This document shows positions 43,412 to 52,279 of a DNA stretch of 64,000 bases, piece by piece. A program made the position numbers and the translations under genes. Source of the stretch: Flagellimonas sediminis (GTDB taxonomy: Bacteria; Bacteroidota; Bacteroidia; Flavobacteriales; Flavobacteriaceae); NCBI RefSeq assembly GCF_010500845.1, contig NZ_JAAAMI010000001.1, positions 806,001-870,000 on the forward strand. The letters are read 5' to 3'. Within the stretch, counting starts at the first letter, position 1. Each line of letters opens with the position of its first letter. The notes under the pieces are model-generated. The model was given only the letters and a program-made list of their open reading frames with translations. It was not told where the DNA came from and searched no databases.

Positions 43412-43455
43412 GTAACACAGGTTACTGTGTGTGTCTTTTTACGAGTCTAATTTTG
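43412..43455 (+). promoter_or_regulatory. Crp/Fnr-type operator and promoter of the RND efflux operon
   Basis: Perfect palindrome GTAAC-ACAG-GTTAC (43412-43425), 22 bp, then the exact -7 box TAATTTTG (43448-43455), 19 bp before the TolC-family ATG. No -33 motif is obvious, which fits an activator-dependent promoter. Confidence 0.78.
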
Positions 43456-43474
43456 ACCCAAATTAAAATAGTAT

Positions 43475-44779
43475 ATGAAGCGAATACTTATAGCAATCAC
43501 ACTTATTTGCGCACAGGGAACTTTGCTGGCACAAGACCATGTAAAGATTTCCTTGGGGGATGTCCTGGCCAGAGTCCAGGAATCCAATGCAAGTATCAAG
43601 GTATCCGAACAGGAGGCGAAGATGGCCAAATACGATTACCAATTTTCAAGTTCCATCTTTTTACCCCAAATATCGGTTTCCCACACAGGGATTACGACCA
43701 CGAACCCATTAATGGCCTTTGGTTCCAAGTTGAACCAAGAGATATTGACCCAGGCGGATTTTAACCCTGCCTTGTTGAACGATCCCGATCAAATAGAAAA
43801 CTTCGCCACCAAAATATCGGTGGAGCAGCCCTTGATCAATATGGATGGTTTCTTCCAACGCAAGGCCGCAAAAACAACCATGGAGGCCAAAGACCTTCAG
43901 GCACTGCGCACTAGGGATTATTTGGATTTTGAAGCGCAAAAGGCGTTTGGACAATTACAATTGGCCCATAGGGCAGTACAGGTATTGGAAAAAGCCTACG
44001 AAGCGGCCAACGCCAACTTGAATACGGCCCAAAACAGCTATAATCAAGGACTGCTTCAAAAAGCGGATTTGTTGGAAGTGAAGGTAAGGGTAACCGAGGT
44101 GGAGAACCAACTGAACTCGGCCAAAAGCAACGTAAAAAATGCATCCGATTATTTGGCCTTTTTGATGAATGAACAAGGCAACGTGGTATATGAACCTACC
44201 GAAGAATTGATGCCCAATGATTTAGGAGAATCTGCCGAGGCAACCTTGGAAAACCGTGCCGATGTACGGGCCATGGACTTGGTTTCCGAGGCATACAAGG
44301 CCAACATGAGGGCAGAGAACATGACCTTTTTGCCAAGGTTGAATGCCTTTGCCAGTTACGAAATGTACGATGACCAAGTTTTCCGTGCAGATGCCAAGGG
44401 ATATATCATCGGGGCCAGTTTAAGCTGGGATGTTTTTAAAGGAGCCCAACGCTTTGCAAAAGTGGGCAAGAGCAAAACAAATTATGAGAAAGCCAAACAA
44501 GAATATGAACAGTACGTTGCCAAAAGTTCTATGGAGTTACAACGCACCAGAAGGATGGTCGAAGATGCGCATAACAGGCTCCAGACCTCAAAATTGGCTA
44601 TGGACCAATCCGAGGAATCCCTGAGAATACGTACAAATCGATTTAAGGAAGGCTTGGAAAAAACAACGGATCTGTTGATGGCAGAGTCCATGTATGCCGA
44701 AAAACAATTGGCCTACTACCAGACCATTTTCGAGTACAACCAAGCACAATCTTTACTAACATTTTTAACTAAAGAATAA
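43475..44779 (+). CDS. TolC-family outer-membrane efflux channel
   Basis: 434 residues with a signal peptide (ending TLLAQ). Two OEP repeats rich in coiled coil (about 30-230 and 240-430) are visible, with LGDVLARVQESN, the duplicated helical hairpins, and RRMVEDAHNRLQTSKLA near the end. It is the outer-membrane exit duct of the RND pump encoded next. First gene of the operon with a Crp/Fnr-type promoter. Confidence 0.9.
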   Translation: MKRILIAITLICAQGTLLAQDHVKISLGDVLARVQESNASIKVSEQEAKMAKYDYQFSSSIFLPQISVSHTGITTTNPLMAFGSKLNQEILTQADFNPALLNDPDQIENFATKISVEQPLINMDGFFQRKAAKTTMEAKDLQALRTRDYLDFEAQKAFGQLQLAHRAVQVLEKAYEAANANLNTAQNSYNQGLLQKADLLEVKVRVTEVENQLNSAKSNVKNASDYLAFLMNEQGNVVYEPTEELMPNDLGESAEATLENRADVRAMDLVSEAYKANMRAENMTFLPRLNAFASYEMYDDQVFRADAKGYIIGASLSWDVFKGAQRFAKVGKSKTNYEKAKQEYEQYVAKSSMELQRTRRMVEDAHNRLQTSKLAMDQSEESLRIRTNRFKEGLEKTTDLLMAESMYAEKQLAYYQTIFEYNQAQSLLTFLTKE

Positions 44780-44786
44780 TTGCGAT

Positions 44787-45875
44787 ATGAAAAACACTAC
44801 AATATATAAAAATGCCTTTATTGCCCTTGCCTTGGGTGTTACCCTTGCAAGCTGTGGAAGTGACAAGGAGCAAAAGCAGGACAGCGGACCAGCCGTTTCT
44901 GTGACCGTTGCTGAAGTGGAAACAGGTGACAGTAACACCATTTTGGCCGGAAGCGGACAGATAACCGCCTTGAACAACGCCACACTCAGTACCCGAATGA
45001 TGGGCTACGTGGAATCTTTGCCAGTGAAAATTGGCCAAAAAGTAAACAAAGGGGATTTGTTAATCTCCATCAATAATGTGGACCTACGCGCCAAAAAGGC
45101 GCAAGTGGAAGCCTCTATTACCGAGGCAACGGTGGCCTTCAACAATGCCAAGAAAGATTACGAAAGGTTCCAGAACCTTTTCAGGGAAAGCAGTGCTTCC
45201 CAAAAGGAATTGGATGATATGACCGCCCGTTACGAAATGGCCAAGGCCCGATTGGAATCGGCCAACCAGATGAAGAACGAGGTCAATTCCCAATTTGCCT
45301 ACGCCAACATTCGGGCCCCATTCAGTGGGGTGGTAACCAATACCTACATAGACGAAGGTGATATGGCCAACCCTGGGGTGCCGTTGGTTTCCGTGGAATC
45401 TCCTGGAGGTTTTGAAGTAGTGGCCAAAGTGGCCGAGAACAATATCACCGGGATCCAAGTGGGAACCAAAGCCTTGGTTCAAGTAAAAGCCTTGGATACC
45501 ATCGTTACAGGAAAAGTGACCGAATTAAGTGCCTCTGCCCAAAACACAGGTGGGCAGTATTTGATGAAAGTACAATTGGATAAAACGGATGCCAAAATTT
45601 TGTCAGGTATGTATGCAACCGTAAGGCTGGAGACGGGCAAAGCTAGCAATGAAAAAACCATGGTTACGGTTCCGTCCAAAGCCTTGATCCAAAAAGGGCA
45701 GTTGAGCGGCATCTATACCTTGGGGCAAGACAATGTGGCCTTATTACGCTGGTTGCGATTGGGCGAAACTTATGGGGAAGAGGTGGAAGTATTGTCCGGT
45801 CTTTCCAAAGGGGAAATCTATATCGTTTCTGCCGAAGGCAAGCTGTACAATGGAGCTAAAGTAACCATTCAATAA
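44787..45875 (+). CDS. RND periplasmic adaptor (membrane-fusion) lipoprotein
   Basis: 362 residues. Lipobox ASC near residue 23 (LGVTLASCGSDK). HlyD/AcrA layout: beta-barrel and lipoyl parts (MGYVESLPVKIGQKVNKGDLL, FSGVVTNTYIDEGDMANPGVPL) around a coiled-coil hairpin at about 95-165. It bridges the inner-membrane pump and TolC. It starts 7 bp after the TolC gene and 16 bp before the pump gene. Confidence 0.92.
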   Translation: MKNTTIYKNAFIALALGVTLASCGSDKEQKQDSGPAVSVTVAEVETGDSNTILAGSGQITALNNATLSTRMMGYVESLPVKIGQKVNKGDLLISINNVDLRAKKAQVEASITEATVAFNNAKKDYERFQNLFRESSASQKELDDMTARYEMAKARLESANQMKNEVNSQFAYANIRAPFSGVVTNTYIDEGDMANPGVPLVSVESPGGFEVVAKVAENNITGIQVGTKALVQVKALDTIVTGKVTELSASAQNTGGQYLMKVQLDKTDAKILSGMYATVRLETGKASNEKTMVTVPSKALIQKGQLSGIYTLGQDNVALLRWLRLGETYGEEVEVLSGLSKGEIYIVSAEGKLYNGAKVTIQ

Positions 45876-45891
45876 CCTAAAAAAGGGAATA

Positions 45892-48800
45892 ATGAAAGAC
45901 GGACTTGCAGGAAAAATAGCGAGAGGGTTCATCAGCTCCAAGTTAACGGTACTCTTGATGATCGTGTTCATGGTCATTGGGGTGTATAGTTCCTTCCTGA
46001 TTCCAAGGGAAGAGGAGCCGCAGATCGATGTGCCCATGGCGGACATATTTGTGGGATATCCCGGGGCCAGCCCAACCGAGGTGGAATCCAGGATCACCAA
46101 ACCGCTTGAAAAGATCATATCCAACATAAAAGGGGTAGAGTATGTGTACACCACTTCCATGCAGGAGCAAGGAATGGCCATTGTGCAGTTTTATGTGGGT
46201 GAGGATATTGAACGTTCTTTGGTACGCTTGTACGATGAAATCAACAAGCACATGGACCAAATGCCCGAAGGGGTGACCATGCCCTTGGTGAAAACCCGTG
46301 CCATTGATGATGTGCCCATGTTGGCACTCACCCTATGGAGTGATGAGTACAACGATTTCCAATTGCGTGAAATCTCAGGGGAACTGATCAACGAGATTGA
46401 GAAAGTAAATGGTGTTTCCATCACCAAAAAGATCGGGGGCCGCAGCCGCCAGCTTCGCATAGTGGTGGACAAGGATAAAATGGCTGAATCAGGGATTGAC
46501 CTTTTAGCGGTTGCCCAAATGATCAAGGCGAACAACCAACAAATGGATTCCGGTAACTTTTTGTCCAACGACACCGAGTTCCACATTGCCACCGGAAGAT
46601 TCTTGGAAACCAAAGAGGATTTGGAAAACCTGATTGTAGGTACCAAGCAAGGTCAACCTATTTATTTAAAGCAAGTGGCCACCGTTTTGGATGGCCCAGA
46701 ATTGCCCAAAAACTATGTTTCCCTGGGATTTGGTGCTGCCAGCGAGAAATCATCGGAATACAAATCCGAATACCCAGCGGTTACCCTTTCCATTGCCAAG
46801 AGAAAAGGTGCCGATGCCATGAAGATTTCCGATGTGGTGTTGGAGAAAGTGGAACATTTGAAAAAGAACCTGATCCCGGATGATGTTCATGTGGAAGTGA
46901 CCCGTAATTATGGGGAGACCGCTTCGCAAAAAGTATCCGAACTGTTGATGCACTTGATCGGTGCCATCATCGCGGTGACCTTTGTGGTGATGCTGGCCAT
47001 GGGTTGGAGAGGAGGCCTTGTGGTGTTCCTTTCAGTGCCGATTACCTTCGCATTGACATTGTTGAGCTACTACATGCTGGACTACACCTTGAACCGTATC
47101 ACCTTGTTTGCCTTGGTGTTCGTAACGGGTATCGTGGTAGATGATTCCATCATCATTGCGGAGAACATGCACCGCCACTTTAAGATGAAACGGTTGCCGT
47201 TCAAAGATGCCGCCTTATACGCCATAAATGAGGTAGGTAACCCGACCATTTTGGCAACTTTCACGGTAATTGCATCGGTATTGCCAATGGCGTTTGTATC
47301 TGGGTTGATGGGTCCTTACATGTCCCCAATGCCCATCGGTGCATCCATTGCCATGTTGTTGTCCTTGTTCGTGGCGTTGACCATAACCCCGTATTTGGGC
47401 TACATCTTCCTAAGGGAAAAGGATAAGAAAAAAGAAGAGGAAAAAGAACCTACGGAGATTCAGGACACCTTTATCTACAAAGCATACGAGCGTTTTGAAA
47501 AACCTTTGATCGAAAGCCGCAAAAAGAGATGGCTGTTCATCGGTATCACTGTGGTATTGTTGTTTGGTTCCGTGGGTATGTTCTTTACCAAATCGGTGGC
47601 CGTAAAAATGTTGCCTTTTGACAATAAGAATGAGTTTCAGGTAGTGATCGACCTTCCTGAAGGTTCCACTTTGGAACGTACTTCGGCAGTAGCCAAGGAA
47701 ATTGGAGCCTATTTGTCAACCCGACCAGAGGTGATGAACTACCAGAGTTATGTGGGTACATCGGCACCCATCACCTTTAACGGATTGGTAAGACACTATG
47801 ATCTTCGGGGAGGTAGCAACATGGCCGATATTCAGGTGAACCTCACCGACAAACACGATCGCAGCGAGCAAAGCCACGATATTGCCAAATTGCTCAGACC
47901 GAAAATCCAAGAGTTGGGCAAAAAATATAATGCCAATATCAAAATTGTGGAGGTGCCACCAGGACCTCCGGTATTGTCTACCATAGTGGCCGAAGTATAT
48001 GGCCCGGATTATAATGAACAGATTGCGGTGGCTGATAAAGTGAAAGGTATTTTGAACAACACTACTGATGTGGTGGATGTGGATTGGATGGTTGAGGATG
48101 ATCAAGTGGAATATGATTTTGTTGTAGATAAGGAAAAGGCCATGCTTTATGGTGTTACCCCCCAACAGATCGTTCAGGTGATGGGTATGGCTTTCCGGGA
48201 AATGCCGGTATCTCATGTGTATGATGAAAATTCCTTTGATCAGATCGGGATTGTGCTTTCCATCAGCGAAAAGGATAAATCCACTTTGGATGCCATCAAA
48301 CAATTGAAAGTGGCCTCCCAACAAGGGAACATGATCTCTGTAGGGGATTTGGTGTCCATCAACGAGGGTACCAAGGCCAAAAGCATCTATAGGAAAAACC
48401 AGAAACGTGTGGTATATGTAATGTCCGATATGGCAGGGGAGTTGGAAAGCCCTGTGTATGCCATTTTGGGAATGACGGACAAGTTGAACCAATTGGAATT
48501 GCCGAAAGGGTATACCATGAACGAACTCTATATGGAACAACCCCAGTTTGAGGATGACTATACCGTGAAATGGGACGGGGAATGGCAGATTACCTTGGAG
48601 GTGTTCCGGGATTTGGGAATTGCTTTCTTGGGGGTCATCGTAATCATTTACATGTTGATCGTAGGTTGGTTCCAAAACTTCAAGGCACCTATGGTGATGA
48701 TGGTGGCCATACCACTTTCATTGATTGGGATTGTATTGGGCCACTGGATGTTGGGAGCTTTCTTTACGGCTACTTCTTTTATCGGTATGATTGCCTTGGC

Positions 48801-49086
48801 GGGAATCATGGTGCGGAACTCGGTGTTGCTTATCGACTTCATCAACCTAAGGTTGAATGACGGTATTCCGTTGAAACAAGCGGTAATCGAGGCCGGAGCG
48901 GTCCGTACGACACCGATTTTGCTTACAGCGGGAACGGTCGTTATTGGAGCTTTTGTGATCTTGTTCGATCCTATTTTCCAGGGATTGGCCATTTCACTTA
49001 TGGGCGGTACCATTGTGTCTACTGTTTTGACCCTTTTGGTGGTGCCATTGGTGTATTATATGATTGAACGTAAAAACTACAACTAG
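45892..49086 (+). CDS. RND-family efflux pump, inner-membrane subunit
   Basis: 1064 residues with the RND plan: TM1, a large periplasmic loop, TM2-6, a second loop and TM8-12. The proton-relay pair is Asp417-Asp418 in FVTGIVVDDSIIIAEN (TM4). GYPGASPTEVESRITKPLE and the end GIMVRNSVLLIDFI are typical of the HAE branch, not the CusA metal branch (no Met triad visible). Substrate unknown. Its control by the same operator as SQR and persulfide dioxygenase suggests export of a sulfur metabolite or a toxic by-product. Confidence 0.92.
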   Translation: MKDGLAGKIARGFISSKLTVLLMIVFMVIGVYSSFLIPREEEPQIDVPMADIFVGYPGASPTEVESRITKPLEKIISNIKGVEYVYTTSMQEQGMAIVQFYVGEDIERSLVRLYDEINKHMDQMPEGVTMPLVKTRAIDDVPMLALTLWSDEYNDFQLREISGELINEIEKVNGVSITKKIGGRSRQLRIVVDKDKMAESGIDLLAVAQMIKANNQQMDSGNFLSNDTEFHIATGRFLETKEDLENLIVGTKQGQPIYLKQVATVLDGPELPKNYVSLGFGAASEKSSEYKSEYPAVTLSIAKRKGADAMKISDVVLEKVEHLKKNLIPDDVHVEVTRNYGETASQKVSELLMHLIGAIIAVTFVVMLAMGWRGGLVVFLSVPITFALTLLSYYMLDYTLNRITLFALVFVTGIVVDDSIIIAENMHRHFKMKRLPFKDAALYAINEVGNPTILATFTVIASVLPMAFVSGLMGPYMSPMPIGASIAMLLSLFVALTITPYLGYIFLREKDKKKEEEKEPTEIQDTFIYKAYERFEKPLIESRKKRWLFIGITVVLLFGSVGMFFTKSVAVKMLPFDNKNEFQVVIDLPEGSTLERTSAVAKEIGAYLSTRPEVMNYQSYVGTSAPITFNGLVRHYDLRGGSNMADIQVNLTDKHDRSEQSHDIAKLLRPKIQELGKKYNANIKIVEVPPGPPVLSTIVAEVYGPDYNEQIAVADKVKGILNNTTDVVDVDWMVEDDQVEYDFVVDKEKAMLYGVTPQQIVQVMGMAFREMPVSHVYDENSFDQIGIVLSISEKDKSTLDAIKQLKVASQQGNMISVGDLVSINEGTKAKSIYRKNQKRVVYVMSDMAGELESPVYAILGMTDKLNQLELPKGYTMNELYMEQPQFEDDYTVKWDGEWQITLEVFRDLGIAFLGVIVIIYMLIVGWFQNFKAPMVMMVAIPLSLIGIVLGHWMLGAFFTATSFIGMIALAGIMVRNSVLLIDFINLRLNDGIPLKQAVIEAGAVRTTPILLTAGTVVIGAFVILFDPIFQGLAISLMGGTIVSTVLTLLVVPLVYYMIERKNYN

Positions 49087-49121
49087 CATTAAACCTTTGA
49101 CCATCGAAAAAAAATAAACCC

Positions 49122-49427
49122 ATGAAAATGATCATTGTTACCACGGTAGAGGAGTATAAAAAAGAAGTCCTCAAAATTTTTAAGAAAGCCGGTATAGAGA
49201 GCTTTAGTGGTTCGGACATTGACGGATATAAAAGTGCATCCCCCTTGTTGTATACCAGTAGCTGGTTTCCAAGTGAAAAGGGTGGTGCCGCATCCAATCT
49301 GTTTTTCTCTTTCTGCGAAGAGGAGAAAGTCACCGAGGTTTTCAAATTGTTAAAAGAATTCAATGAGGGAAGTGAAACCACCAACCCGATCAGGGCCGTG
49401 GAGCTTCCGGTACAAAGAACTGTTTAA
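49122..49427 (+). CDS. PII-like small protein linked to the RND pump
   Basis: 101 residues starting MKMIIVTTVEEYKKEVLKIF with a ferredoxin-like alternation of strands and helices (final strand IRAVELPVQ), like the PII/CutA-type proteins (DUF3240 and relatives) that accompany some RND operons. Probable trimeric sensor or regulator of the pump. It lies 35 bp after the pump gene and 9 bp before the next. Confidence 0.65.
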   Translation: MKMIIVTTVEEYKKEVLKIFKKAGIESFSGSDIDGYKSASPLLYTSSWFPSEKGGAASNLFFSFCEEEKVTEVFKLLKEFNEGSETTNPIRAVELPVQRTV

Positions 49428-49436
49428 GAGAAACAT

Positions 49437-49640
49437 ATGAGAAATAGAATCGTAAGAGGGGTCGCAGGTACCTTTATCTTGATAAGTTTGGCCTTGGCCA
49501 TTTATGTGAACATCAATTGGTTATGGTTTACGGCCTTTGTCGGGGTCAATTTGTTGCAATCTTCCTTGACCAAATGGTGTCTTTTGGAAGACATCCTAAA
49601 AAAATTCGGGGTTCCCGATTCCGACAAAAAATGCTGTTAA
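49437..49640 (+). CDS. second DUF2892 (YgaP-like) transmembrane protein
   Basis: 67 residues: MRNRIVRGVAGTFILISLAL, two membrane helices and KWCLLEDILKKFGVPDSDKKCC. It differs from the other DUF2892 protein by its C-terminal Cys pair. It probably belongs to the RND operon (9-bp gap) and links it with sulfur handling. Confidence 0.75.
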   Translation: MRNRIVRGVAGTFILISLALAIYVNINWLWFTAFVGVNLLQSSLTKWCLLEDILKKFGVPDSDKKCC

Positions 49641-49699
49641 ACGGTAACTAAGTTTGTAATTCAAAGCATTTTCTCCATTTTTGTTTAAAAACCGAGAAA

Positions 49700-50257
49700 A
49701 TGCTTTATCAATCTTGGCCCTGGTACATAGCGGGGCCCCTTATAGCCTTGGTCATGACGGTTTTGATCCTCATGGGCAAACGCTTTGGCATGTCCTCCAA
49801 CCTGGAGACGTTCTGCACGATAGGTGGCGCGGGCAAGTTTGTGGATTATTTTAAGGTGGACCTTAAATCCCGAAGATGGAACCTTTTGGTGGTATTGGGC
49901 TCCGTTATTGGGGGTTTTTTGGGTGCCCATCTGTTATCCCCCAATCCTGCCGTTCAAATTTCTGAAAAGACCGTTGCCAAACTGAACGGACTCGGTTTTG
50001 AAAGCGCAGGTACTGCTTATTTGCCAACCGAATTGTTCAGTCTGGAAGCCTTGTCCAAGCCTTCGGTCTGGATTATCCTATTAGTGGCCGGTTTTTTGGT
50101 CGGCTTCGGTACAAGGTATGCCGGAGGGTGTACTTCGGGCCATGCCATTTCAGGATTGAGCAACCTACAACGACCCTCGCTGATTGCCGTAATCGGCTTT
50201 TTTATAGGCGGTCTCATCATGGTCCATATAGTGTTTCCTTTAATTTTTAGATCATGA
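49700..50257 (+). CDS. YeeE/YedE-family sulfur transporter subunit (first)
   Basis: 185 residues with about five membrane helices. The conserved cysteine motif GTRYAGGCTSGHAISG is the one that passes thiosulfate or sulfane sulfur through YeeE-type channels. It forms a pair with the next gene (4-bp overlap), the usual two-gene version of the full-length transporter. A weak -7-like CATTTTTG lies at 49676-49683, but the adjacent GTAAC half-site is not at the island's spacing. Confidence 0.88.
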   Translation: MLYQSWPWYIAGPLIALVMTVLILMGKRFGMSSNLETFCTIGGAGKFVDYFKVDLKSRRWNLLVVLGSVIGGFLGAHLLSPNPAVQISEKTVAKLNGLGFESAGTAYLPTELFSLEALSKPSVWIILLVAGFLVGFGTRYAGGCTSGHAISGLSNLQRPSLIAVIGFFIGGLIMVHIVFPLIFRS

Positions 50258-50667
50258 AAAGTGTATTGTACATCATGGTAGGTACCTTTTTAGGGGTAAT
50301 CCTTTACAAGTCGGAAGCGGCCTCTTGGTTCCGCATTTATGAAATGTTCCAGTTCGATTCGTTCCACATGTACGGCATTATTGGCTCTGCATTGGCGGTT
50401 GGGATTGTTTTGGTGCAGTGGATCAAAAGATCCAAGGTTAAATCTTTTTTTGGGGAGTCTATACATATTCAGGATAAGGAAAGATCGTTCACTCGATATA
50501 TTGTGGGTGGAACCCTTTTCGGATTGGGATGGGCCTTGGCCGGTGCATGCCCGGGACCCATTTACATTTTGGCCGGTGCTGGATATTGGGCCATTCTCAT
50601 CGTTCTTTTTGGTGCGGTTCTGGGAGCCTTTGTGTATGGAATTTTGAGGGATAAATTGCCCCATTAA
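50254..50667 (+). CDS. YeeE/YedE-family sulfur transporter subunit (second, DUF6691 type)
   Basis: 137 residues with four membrane helices and the second channel cysteine in GWALAGACPGPIYILAGAG. It overlaps the first subunit gene by ATGA, so the two are co-translated and together form one YeeE-like channel. Likely role: thiosulfate or sulfane-sulfur uptake. Confidence 0.88.
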   Translation: MKSVLYIMVGTFLGVILYKSEAASWFRIYEMFQFDSFHMYGIIGSALAVGIVLVQWIKRSKVKSFFGESIHIQDKERSFTRYIVGGTLFGLGWALAGACPGPIYILAGAGYWAILIVLFGAVLGAFVYGILRDKLPH

Positions 50668-50770
50668 GGTTTTCTCAACGGGATATTTGGTCAGAACAAC
50701 GATTTTGGAAGGTTTGTTGGGGGCATCCGTATAGCTTTGTCGGTCCCATATCTTACTTAAATGTCCCATA

Positions 50771-51181
50771 ATGAAATTAACCACGTGCATTATAGACGAT
50801 GATCTGGTGTCGCAGTTTGCCACACGCTATTGCATCCAACAATCCCCGGGAGATTTTGATATCATTACCTGTTCCAGTGGCGAAGAGGGTTTAAAGTCAT
50901 GCTTGGACTTTGCAGAGGAACACAACAGGTTGCCCGATATTATCTTTCTGGATTTGGTGATGGATGGTATGAACGGATGGGATTTTCTTGAAAATTTCCA
51001 GAATATGTTCCACGATCACCCACTGCCCAGTATATATGTACTTTCGGCCTTTACCAATACCAGCGACCGAACCATAGCTAAACGCCATCAACTGATTGCG
51101 GGTTATGTGGACAAGCCACTATCAAGGGCATATTTGCAAAAGATATTGGTGGAAGAAGAAAAAAAACGAACGGTCAGTTAA
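50771..51181 (+). CDS. stand-alone receiver-domain response regulator
   Basis: 136 residues, only a receiver domain: acidic pocket IIDDD at 8-11, phospho-acceptor Asp61 in IIFLDLVMDGMNGWDF, Thr/Ser in VLSAF and Lys in YVDKPLS. No output domain, so it acts through protein contacts, probably in a phosphorelay. No partner kinase is adjacent. It is the last gene before the tRNA. Confidence 0.85.
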   Translation: MKLTTCIIDDDLVSQFATRYCIQQSPGDFDIITCSSGEEGLKSCLDFAEEHNRLPDIIFLDLVMDGMNGWDFLENFQNMFHDHPLPSIYVLSAFTNTSDRTIAKRHQLIAGYVDKPLSRAYLQKILVEEEKKRTVS

Positions 51182-51262
51182 AGCTTTTTCATTAAGGCAA
51201 AATATCATGAAATAGGGCAAAGTTGTTCAAAAAAGCATATTTTTGCAGTCCATTTTAGGAAT

Positions 51263-51334
51263 GGCCTCGTAGTTCAATGGATAGAATAGAAGTTTCCTAA
51301 ACTTTAGATGCAAGTTCGATTCTTGCCGAGGCTA
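51263..51334 (+). tRNA. tRNA-Arg, anticodon CCT
   Basis: All four arms fold: acceptor GGCCTCG/CGAGGCT, D-stem GTTC/GAAT, anticodon stem GAAGT/ACTTT around loop TTCCTAA with CCT at 51296-51298, T-arm GCAAG-TTCGATT-CTTGC, discriminator A at 51334. CCA is not encoded. A T-rich run follows and can terminate it. The remaining gap to 51513 holds only the operator listed next. Confidence 0.93.
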
Positions 51335-51442
51335 CTTTTTCCTTTTCCAATAAGCTCTTACTAACTCCTTCTATCGTTGATAGAGCTATGCTGTTTGCCC
51401 TACCGCACCATGTTTCACACATTTTCATTTCTCATAAATAGG

Positions 51443-51485
51443 TCAATTGCCGTATTGAGCCGATTTGTTTTTCCCGTTAGGTTTG
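51443..51485 (+). promoter_or_regulatory. operator and promoter of the MORN-CHAT operon
   Basis: GTCAATTGCCGTATTGA (51442-51458; core palindrome TCAAT-N6-ATTGA) lies 19 bp upstream of the exact -7 box TAGGTTTG (51478-51485). The same 17-mer with the same 19-bp spacing occurs at 56037-56080. The NarL-type regulator at 59149 is a candidate binder. Confidence 0.65.
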
Positions 51486-51513
51486 TGCAACAACCATTTT
51501 AACAACCAATCCC

Positions 51514-52242
51514 ATGGGAAAATTTACATTGATTTTGGCTTTTGTGGCACTTGCAACATTCGCTTCAACTGCCCAACAAAGCATACAATGTGTCAAAGGC
51601 GATTGCCAAAACGGATATGGCTTCGCAACACTTTTAGATGGCAATAAGGAAATTGGTTATCAGGTCGGCTTCCACGAGAATCAGCTTCTATCAGGTATAG
51701 GCAATCAGACAGGCGACTTTGGTAACTATTGGGGCACGTTCAAAAATGGAAAGAAAAACGGTCTTTTCAGTTATGAGAGCGAAGGGAACATGTATGCCTT
51801 CGGCCTGTTCGTGGATGGGAAAAGAGAGGAATTACATGTCATCAGGAACAAAGCTGGATATGAGTATAAAGACTACCAAAATGACAAGCATGTCAGCAAC
51901 AGTCCGTTGGTTACCACAGGCACTATGCCATGTGTGATGGGTAACTGCGAAAACGGCAAGGGGGTCAAGGTCAATGGCAACGATGCCATTTACAGCAATT
52001 GGAAAAATGGGAATATGCATGGCATGACCATGCAGTTTCTGATGTCCGAGAGAAAAATCATTTTTTCTGAATTCTCGGAGGGTATTGTTGATGGTCTCCA
52101 AATGATATGGCATTTTGATGGAAGCAGGGAGATCATGCAAATGCAAAATGGTACCATAAATGGTCAATACTTAAAAAAGAACCAGAACAATACCCATGAG
52201 TCCGCCATATACAGGGATGGCCAACCAACAACTTCCTTTTAG
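51514..52242 (+). CDS. secreted MORN-like repeat protein
   Basis: 242 residues with a signal peptide ending near STAQQ. Two copies of a C-x4-C-x-N-G unit (CVKGDCQNGYG and CVMGNCENGKG) and several G-x-F/W-K-N-G-K-x-x-G strands (YWGTFKNGKKNGLFSYES) resemble MORN repeats. These form extended beta surfaces for protein or lipid binding. It starts the operon with the CHAT protease (37-bp gap). Function unknown. Confidence 0.75.
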   Translation: MGKFTLILAFVALATFASTAQQSIQCVKGDCQNGYGFATLLDGNKEIGYQVGFHENQLLSGIGNQTGDFGNYWGTFKNGKKNGLFSYESEGNMYAFGLFVDGKREELHVIRNKAGYEYKDYQNDKHVSNSPLVTTGTMPCVMGNCENGKGVKVNGNDAIYSNWKNGNMHGMTMQFLMSERKIIFSEFSEGIVDGLQMIWHFDGSREIMQMQNGTINGQYLKKNQNNTHESAIYRDGQPTTSF

Positions 52243-52279
52243 ACTTTCAAAACCTAGTCCTCCAACCTAAGAACATACC

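Noticed and set aside
47716..48675. Long leftward frame (319 codons) inside the RND pump gene
   Set aside because: Wholly antisense to a clear RND gene, His-rich and low-complexity in translation, a codon-bias shadow.
49644..49683. GTAAC half-site upstream of the YeeE genes as a seventh Crp/Fnr site
   Set aside because: The right half is poor (TTTGT) and the nearest -7-like box is not at 22 bp, so it was not counted.
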